Below, one piece after another: positions 13,741 to 17,804 of a stretch of DNA of 17,804 bases. The position numbers were made by a program, and so were the translations under genes. Position 1 is the stretch's first letter, and the number at the start of each line of letters is the position of its first letter. Origin of the DNA: DRQF01 sp964559135 (GTDB lineage Bacteria; Planctomycetota; GCA-002687715; DRQF01); NCBI GenBank assembly GCA_964559135.1, contig CAZLGG010000080.1, forward strand, positions 1 through 17,804, read 5' to 3'. The notes below the pieces were generated by a model, which had not been told where the DNA came from, ran no database searches, and worked only from the letters and a program-made list of their open reading frames with translations.

Positions 13741-16259
13741 CGGCGGGGTCCTCCCGTGTTCGAGGTCTCGGGCATCGTGCCCTGGTCCTTCCTGATTCCG
13801 GCTTCCTCCGGGTTCGTGGCCTTGCCGTCTCCCCCCTCGTGGGGTGTGGGCACCTTCAAAGGCGTGCCGAAATCGAAGGTGGGGAACGCGCTCGGCCCGA
13901 AGCGAGGCGCACGTCCCTTCGCCCCCGCGGCGAGGGCGTCGAGAATCATGTGAGGATGGATGGGCACCTGATCCACCCGCACGCCCACGGCATCGAACAC
14001 GGCGTTGGCGATGGCGGGCGGCATGGGCAGCAGAGGTCCCTGCCCCACTTCCTTGGCGCCGAAGGGGCCGTTCGGATCCGGGTCCTCGATGACGTAACTC
14101 GTCATCTTGGGCATGTCGAGGAAGGTGGGACTCTTGTAGTCCAGCATGGAGGGAATCTTGTGGACGAGGGCGGCAGAGCGATTCTTGGGCAACCGCTTGA
14201 ACGCAGATTCTTCCATCACCGCCTCCGCGAGCCCCATGTAGATCGAGCCCTCGATCTGTCCCATCACACTGGCGGCATTGATGCACTGGCCGACATCGTG
14301 GGCCATCCAGACGTGCTCGAGGTGCATGAGTCCCGTGTCGGGATCGACCTCGACCTCCACGACGCAAGCGCTGTAGGAGTAGGCGGGCGAGGGGCCGACG
14401 CCCGCACCGCGATAGCGTCCTGGCGATCGGGGCGGCGTGTAGGAGCCCGTCGCCCCCAGAGTCCCATGGAGGGATTCCGCGCATTGGACGGCTTCCTGCC
14501 AGGACATGCCGGTCTCCGGGTTTTCGGCGTCGAAGACGCGGTGGTCGGCAAACACGAGCCTTCCCTTCGGAATCTCGAGGCGCATGGCCACCGCCTCCGC
14601 GATGAGTTCCTTGGCGCGTTCGGCGGCCTGAATGGACGCGTTGCCCGCCATGATGGTGACCCGAGACGAGTAGCTGCCGAGGTCCACCGGCGTGAGATCG
14701 GTGTCCGCCACGCACAGGCGGATGTCGTCCAGTCCGATGCCCAAGACCTCCGCCACACAGGCGGCGATGACCGTGTCCGACCCCTGGCCGATCTCGGTCT
14801 CGCCGCAGAAGAGCGCCACACCGCCGGAGCGGTCGAGTTTCAGTTGCGCCCCCGAGTGAGGCATGTGATTCCAGTAGATGGGAAGGCCCGCCCCCGTGAG
14901 GTAGGAGCTACAGGCGAGGCCGAGGCCTCGTCCCATGGGCAACTTGCCGTAGCGCTCCTTCCATCCACTCCCTTCGACCACGGCTTCGATGCACTTGCGC
15001 AGGCCGATCGATCCCACCTTCAACCAGTTGGCGGTGACGTCGCCCGGTTCGACGAGGTTCTTCAGGCGAAGCTCCGCCGGGTCCATGCCGAGCTCGTGGG
15101 CGGCCTTGTCCAACTGCACCTCCCAACCGAAGCGGGGCTGGGGCGTCCCGTGACCTCGCTTGGGTCCACAGGGCGGCTTGTTGGTGAAGCAGCGGATGGA
15201 GTCGAAGCGATACTTGGGCAGCTTGTAGGTGACGGTCTGCAGGGCGCCCGTGTAGTAGGTGCTGGCCACGCCGTAACTCCCGTAGGCGCCCCCGTCGAGA
15301 GCGGTCTGCAGATGCTGGGCGACGAGGCGGCCGTCTTTCGTGAAACCGGTCTTCATGCGCATCTGGACCGGATGGCGTCCTCGATGGCAGTAGAACACCT
15401 CTTCGCGGGTGAGGGTGATCTTCACGGGGCGCCCGAGTTCGAGGGCCATCTTGGCGGCGCAGATCTCGTGGTTGAAGGGGTCCGACTTGCCGCCGAATCC
15501 GCCGCCATTGGGCGCGGCGATGACGCGAATGTGCGAGGCCTTGAGTCCAAGGACTTTCGTGAGGGCCTTGTGCAAGTAGTGGGGCGTCTGGGTCGACGAA
15601 TAGAGGGTCACCTTCCCGTCGGGTTCGGGAACCGCGACGGTGGCGTGTTGTTCCATGGGCAAGTGGGTGTTGCCTTCGTAGAAAAAATCGTCCTCGAGGA
15701 TGAGGTCGGCGTCCCGAAGCGCGGCCTCCACATCGCCGAATTCCATGGTGATGCGCTTGTGTACGTTGCCTTCGTCGCCGTACTCGTGCAGTCGCGGTTC
15801 GGGCGTCTCCAAGGCCTCCCGGACGGAACCGATGGTGGGCAGAGGTTCATAGTCGACGACGATGGCGCGCATGGCCTCTTCCGCCGCGTCCTCGGTGAGT
15901 GCGGCCACGGCCGCGACGGGGTCGCCCACGAACCGGACGATGTCCGGGCAAAGCGCGTGCTCGTCCTGGGAAACGGGGAGAATGCCGAAGGTGTCGGGCA
16001 TGTCCTTGCCCGTGAGGACGCCCACGACGTGGGGCATCGCCAGGGCCTTCTCGACGTCGACCCGGAGGATGCGGGCGTGAGGCAGGTGAGACCTCTTCAG
16101 CTTCATGAACACCATGCGAGGCGCCGCGTAATCGTCGGCGAAAACGGTCTGCCCGGTGACCTTCGCGGGGCCGTCCACCCGGCGGTAGGCCTTGCCGATG
16201 AGCTTCAACTGCTGCCTGCGGCCTCCGGGGCTCTGACCTTCCAGGGAATAGTCGCTCAT
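13737..16259 (-). CDS. hcrA: Molybdopterin-binding alpha subunit of a 4-hydroxybenzoyl-CoA reductase-like enzyme
   Basis: The 840-residue product starts at ATG 16259, nine bases after GGAAGGA and overlapping the gamma-subunit stop by four bases. N-terminal VDGPAKVTGQTVFADDY (28-44) is the usual opening of the xanthine-oxidase-fold large subunit. Cofactor-binding features include TQTPHYLH (223-230), GGGFGGK (252-258) and GETEIGQGSDT. The C-terminal active-site segment is FGAKEVGQGPLLPMPPAIAN, in which Q740 stands where the superfamily has a catalytic Glu in VGE or AGE. In 4-hydroxybenzoyl-CoA reductase this enzyme type removes a ring hydroxyl at the molybdenum site. The protein is about 70 residues longer than Thauera HcrA (769), much of it in a low-complexity C-terminal tail. 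No signal peptide, so cytoplasmic. The Gln makes the actual reaction uncertain. Confidence 0.8.
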   Translation of the reverse strand: MSDYSLEGQSPGGRRQQLKLIGKAYRRVDGPAKVTGQTVFADDYAAPRMVFMKLKRSHLPHARILRVDVEKALAMPHVVGVLTGKDMPDTFGILPVSQDEHALCPDIVRFVGDPVAAVAALTEDAAEEAMRAIVVDYEPLPTIGSVREALETPEPRLHEYGDEGNVHKRITMEFGDVEAALRDADLILEDDFFYEGNTHLPMEQHATVAVPEPDGKVTLYSSTQTPHYLHKALTKVLGLKASHIRVIAAPNGGGFGGKSDPFNHEICAAKMALELGRPVKITLTREEVFYCHRGRHPVQMRMKTGFTKDGRLVAQHLQTALDGGAYGSYGVASTYYTGALQTVTYKLPKYRFDSIRCFTNKPPCGPKRGHGTPQPRFGWEVQLDKAAHELGMDPAELRLKNLVEPGDVTANWLKVGSIGLRKCIEAVVEGSGWKERYGKLPMGRGLGLACSSYLTGAGLPIYWNHMPHSGAQLKLDRSGGVALFCGETEIGQGSDTVIAACVAEVLGIGLDDIRLCVADTDLTPVDLGSYSSRVTIMAGNASIQAAERAKELIAEAVAMRLEIPKGRLVFADHRVFDAENPETGMSWQEAVQCAESLHGTLGATGSYTPPRSPGRYRGAGVGPSPAYSYSACVVEVEVDPDTGLMHLEHVWMAHDVGQCINAASVMGQIEGSIYMGLAEAVMEESAFKRLPKNRSAALVHKIPSMLDYKSPTFLDMPKMTSYVIEDPDPNGPFGAKEVGQGPLLPMPPAIANAVFDAVGVRVDQVPIHPHMILDALAAGAKGRAPRFGPSAFPTFDFGTPLKVPTPHEGGDGKATNPEEAGIRKDQGTMPETSNTGGPRR

Positions 16260-16792
16260 GACTGCATGTCCTTCCCGAAGACGGCCTCGGCCGTCGGTGC
16301 TCCGTCCTCGTCCCCGCGGACCTTGGCCGCCGCCCATTGCACCGCCTCGACGATCTTGGCGTATCCGGTGCAGCGGCAGAGGTTGCCCGCCAGAGCTTCC
16401 GCCACATCCTGGTCCGTCGGCTGCGCGTGCTCATCGAGCAAGGCTTTCGCGGTGAGCAGCATGCCGGGGGTGCAGTAGCCGCACTGAGCGGCGCCCAGCT
16501 CGGCGAAAGATTCCTGGAGCGGGTGGAGCCTTTGCCCCTCGGCCATCCCCTCGACGGTTTGGATGTCCGCGCCTTCGAGATCGGCCGCCAACACCAGGCA
16601 CGAAAGGACGGGGGCTCCATCGACGAGCACCGTGCACGCGCCGCACTCTCCCAACTCGCAGCCATGCTTCGTGCCCGTCAGCCCGCACTCTTCTCTCAGG
16701 ACCTCGAGAAGGGTGTGATGACCGGGAAACATCACACGTCTCGGCTCTCCGTTGACCGTCAACCTCTGGATCACCTGGGTCGCGTCACTCAT
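16256..16792 (-). CDS. hcrC: [2Fe-2S] gamma subunit of a 4-hydroxybenzoyl-CoA reductase-like enzyme
   Basis: The 178-residue product starts at ATG 16792 because GGAG lies nine bases upstream; codons at 16801, 16807 and 16822 are also in frame, but they are less well placed. The plant-type ferredoxin cluster is formed by C45, C50, C53 and C65 (CELGECGACTVLVDGAPVLSC, first to last Cys). The second, proximal [2Fe-2S] domain has CGYCTPGM (C104, C107) and NLCRCTGY (C139, C141). There is no Tat signal, which separates it from periplasmic PaoA/YagT. The start overlaps the tetR stop by 8 bases, and the stop overlaps the alpha start. Electron relay between the FAD/[4Fe-4S] and molybdenum subunits is the family role. 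Gene order gamma-alpha-beta matches hcrCAB as I recall it in Thauera. Confidence 0.85.
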   Translation of the reverse strand: MSDATQVIQRLTVNGEPRRVMFPGHHTLLEVLREECGLTGTKHGCELGECGACTVLVDGAPVLSCLVLAADLEGADIQTVEGMAEGQRLHPLQESFAELGAAQCGYCTPGMLLTAKALLDEHAQPTDQDVAEALAGNLCRCTGYAKIVEAVQWAAAKVRGDEDGAPTAEAVFGKDMQS

Positions 16793-17450
16793 GAACGTCA
16801 TCTCCATGGATGGGAATCTCATCGTCGTCCGGCGCCTCGAAGGGGGCCCCCGACGGCAGCAGCCCGCGGACGAGGTGCTCTGCGAAGGCTCGCCCGATCT
16901 CTCGGGCGGAAGCGCCTCCTTCCGGTCGGAACCATCGGACCGTCCAGTTCACGGCCCCCAGGATGGCGAGGGTCGCCACCTTGGGATCGACCTCGCGGAA
17001 TCCACCCTCGGCCATGCCCTTCCGGATGAGTTTGCGAAGTCGGCGTTCGTGGCGATCTCTCAGCGTGCGCAAGCGATTCACGTCCGCACCGGCGGTTTCC
17101 GGAAGCTCCAGGTGCGCCAGGGAACCGGGGATGCCTTCGTTGAGACAGACCACCTGGCCCTGGATGAGGAGGAACAAGCGTTCCGCGACGGGCCTTCCCG
17201 ATCGGTCCAACCTGCGGGCCAGAGCGTCCAGCCTCTGAAGGGTTTCTTCCTGGCAGAAGCGCAGCAGATCTTCCTTGTTGCGGAAGTAGTAGTAGAGGTT
17301 TCCCACGGTCATGCCCGCGCGCGCGGCCACGTCCCTCATGCCCGTGGCGTGGAATCCCCGCTCACGAAAACACGTCGATGCCGCCTCGAGAATCTCTCGG
17401 CGCTTGCCATGGGCCCTCACGCCCCTCCCGTCCGCTTGAATTTGAACCAT
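16785..17450 (-). CDS. TetR-family transcriptional regulator, first gene of the molybdoenzyme operon
   Basis: The 221-residue product starts at ATG 17450. Residues 17-66 contain the TetR helix-turn-helix: REILEAASTCFRERGFHATG, then MRDVAARAGMTVGNLYYYF with the typical YYYF-x-NKEDLL end. The C-terminal ligand domain ends with a WFRPEGGASAREIGRAFAEH segment common in acyl-CoA-responsive members. The gene overlaps hcrC by 8 bases, so it is transcribed with the enzyme genes. A 20-bp palindrome covers its start codon, pointing to autoregulation of the whole operon. An aromatic or fatty acyl-CoA ligand would fit the context but is inference. No Shine-Dalgarno sequence precedes the ATG. Confidence 0.88.
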   Translation of the reverse strand: MVQIQADGRGVRAHGKRREILEAASTCFRERGFHATGMRDVAARAGMTVGNLYYYFRNKEDLLRFCQEETLQRLDALARRLDRSGRPVAERLFLLIQGQVVCLNEGIPGSLAHLELPETAGADVNRLRTLRDRHERRLRKLIRKGMAEGGFREVDPKVATLAILGAVNWTVRWFRPEGGASAREIGRAFAEHLVRGLLPSGAPFEAPDDDEIPIHGDDVHE

Positions 17451-17459
17451 CGTTCAAAT
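17440..17459. promoter_or_regulatory. Palindromic operator over the tetR start codon
   Basis: ATTTGAAC (17440-17447), spacer CATC (17448-17451) and GTTCAAAT (17452-17459) form a perfect 8-bp inverted repeat with a 4-bp spacer. It overlaps the ATG at 17448-17450 and the candidate -10 box. TetR regulators usually bind palindromes of this size next to their own gene. It is AT-rich in a GC-rich setting, which supports function. Confidence 0.75.
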
Positions 17460-17486
17460 CCTACCGAAGTCCCCCCACCTCCCCAA
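17458..17486 (-). promoter_or_regulatory. Candidate promoter of the tetR-hcrCAB operon
   Basis: On the minus strand TTGGGG (17486-17481) and TAGGAT (17463-17458) are 17 bases apart. The -10 ends seven bases before the A of ATG 17450, so transcription would begin at or next to the start codon, giving a leaderless mRNA. The -10 box touches the palindrome at 17440-17459, so regulator binding would block polymerase. Confidence 0.45.
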
Positions 17487-17711
17487 CCCGGGCCTCTCCG
17501 ACGTGGCGCGACCGCGCTTCAGCCGGCCGCTGAGCCGTCACGGACACGGAGAGCGCGAGGGTGGGTGGCAAGCGTGCCGAAGGGGCAGCCCGGCCAGCGC
17601 CCTTCCCACGGAAATGAGGTCCCGCGCGGTGCGTCGTTTCATGTCGAGATTTTCCACGGCGAAGTGGACTGCGCTCGCGGGACGAGGCGGCCCGACGCGA
17701 GGGAAAGGACA

Positions 17712-17804
17712 TCTCACGGAGACACAGAGGCAGGGAGATTCGTCCGGCAAGCACCCGACGATTCCCCGCCTGCTTCTCCGTGGCTTCGTGGCTCCGTGAG
17801 AGAA
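17712..17804. repeat. Inverted-repeat intergenic element, probably cut by window end
   Basis: TCTCACGGAG (17712-17721) and CTCCGTGAGA (17792-17801) are perfect 10-bp inverted ends. Inside, CACGGAGACACAGAGGCAGG on the left is echoed by CCTGCTTCTCCGTGGCTTCG on the right, so the element can fold into a long imperfect hairpin. The ACGGAGACAC / CTCCGTG wording resembles intergenic repeats I have seen in several environmental bacterial phyla. It is not repeated elsewhere in this window. Confidence 0.5.

Larger units (their letters stand above)
17451..17804. other. Non-coding region upstream of the tetR operon to window end
   Basis: Apart from the operator and promoter next to tetR and the inverted-repeat element at the far end, I see no gene here. 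Open frames on both strands are Arg/Ser/Pro-rich and lack binding sites and family resemblance. An 8-bp inverted pair GTCCCGCG (17619-17626) and CGCGGGAC (17676-17683) is separated by 49 bases and may be chance. Confidence 0.55.

Noticed and set aside
13741..14715. Upstream extension of the beta subunit frame
   Set aside because: It runs through the alpha subunit gene in another frame and reads as low-complexity sequence. The well-placed GGAGG and ATG at 13740 mark the true start.
13722..16478. Plus-strand open frame of 918 codons opposite the alpha subunit gene
   Set aside because: Composition is Gly/His/Val/Arg-rich and without family resemblance, while the opposite strand has a clear molybdopterin subunit. 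A shadow frame.
17619..17683. 8-bp inverted pair GTCCCGCG / CGCGGGAC
   Set aside because: The 49-base separation and GC-rich background make chance pairing likely; there is no flanking gene or T-run to give it a role.
17461..17754. Minus-strand open frame of 97 codons near the window end
   Set aside because: Part of it is a translation of the inverted-repeat element, and there is no binding site or known motif.

Overview
The window is GC-rich, tightly packed bacterial chromosome. It shows a Gram-negative (diderm) envelope: two outer-membrane beta-barrel porins with signal peptides and a terminal Phe, plus a polyprenyl-phosphate-sugar glycosyltransferase. The mix of bacilliredoxin, YhaO/YhaN-type nuclease pair, MauE/DoxX-like membrane protein, carboxypeptidase-regulatory-like protein and alginate-export-type porins would suit a deep-branching, environmental Planctomycetota or Acidobacteriota-like lineage. 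That placement is a guess from gene content; no rRNA or marker gene is present.

Layout. 1-225: 3' end of a BrxA/BrxB bacilliredoxin. 226-609: non-coding, with hairpins and a candidate promoter. 610-3112 (+): a three-gene unit of a small secreted protein with 12 cysteines, a four-helix MauE/DoxX-like membrane protein with a Cys-x-Cys loop, and a membrane-anchored carboxypeptidase-regulatory-like protein. I cannot match it to a named system, and it is the best candidate here for something undescribed. 3119-6660 (-): an SbcD/YhaO-type nuclease followed by an SbcC/YhaN-type ATPase, overlapping by 4 bases. 6788-7465 (+): a class I SAM methyltransferase. 7533-10980 (+): a tandem duplication of an alginate-export-type porin, each copy followed by a related hairpin terminator. 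11018-12727 (+): an ArnT/GT83-type glycosyltransferase. 12754-17450 (-): an operon of a TetR regulator and the gamma, alpha and beta subunits of a 4-hydroxybenzoyl-CoA reductase-like molybdenum enzyme, with every junction overlapping. 17451-17804: non-coding, ending in an inverted-repeat element cut by the window edge.

How the genes work together. The molybdoenzyme operon is the clearest catabolic unit: the regulator sits first, a 20-bp palindrome covers its start codon, and overlapping stops and starts couple the subunits. The beta subunit has the four-cysteine spacing of the extra [4Fe-4S] cluster of 4-hydroxybenzoyl-CoA reductase, yet the alpha subunit carries Gln at the position where this superfamily has its catalytic Glu. 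The SbcCD-like pair is a DNA-end processing module whose ATPase carries a predicted transmembrane hairpin. In the 610-3112 unit the membrane protein may handle thiol-disulfide exchange for the cysteine-rich secreted protein, by analogy with MauE and the 12-cysteine MauA of methylamine dehydrogenase; this analogy is inference.

Two genes (the methyltransferase and tetR) lack a Shine-Dalgarno sequence and have a -10-like hexamer 6-7 bases before the ATG, which suggests leaderless transcripts.
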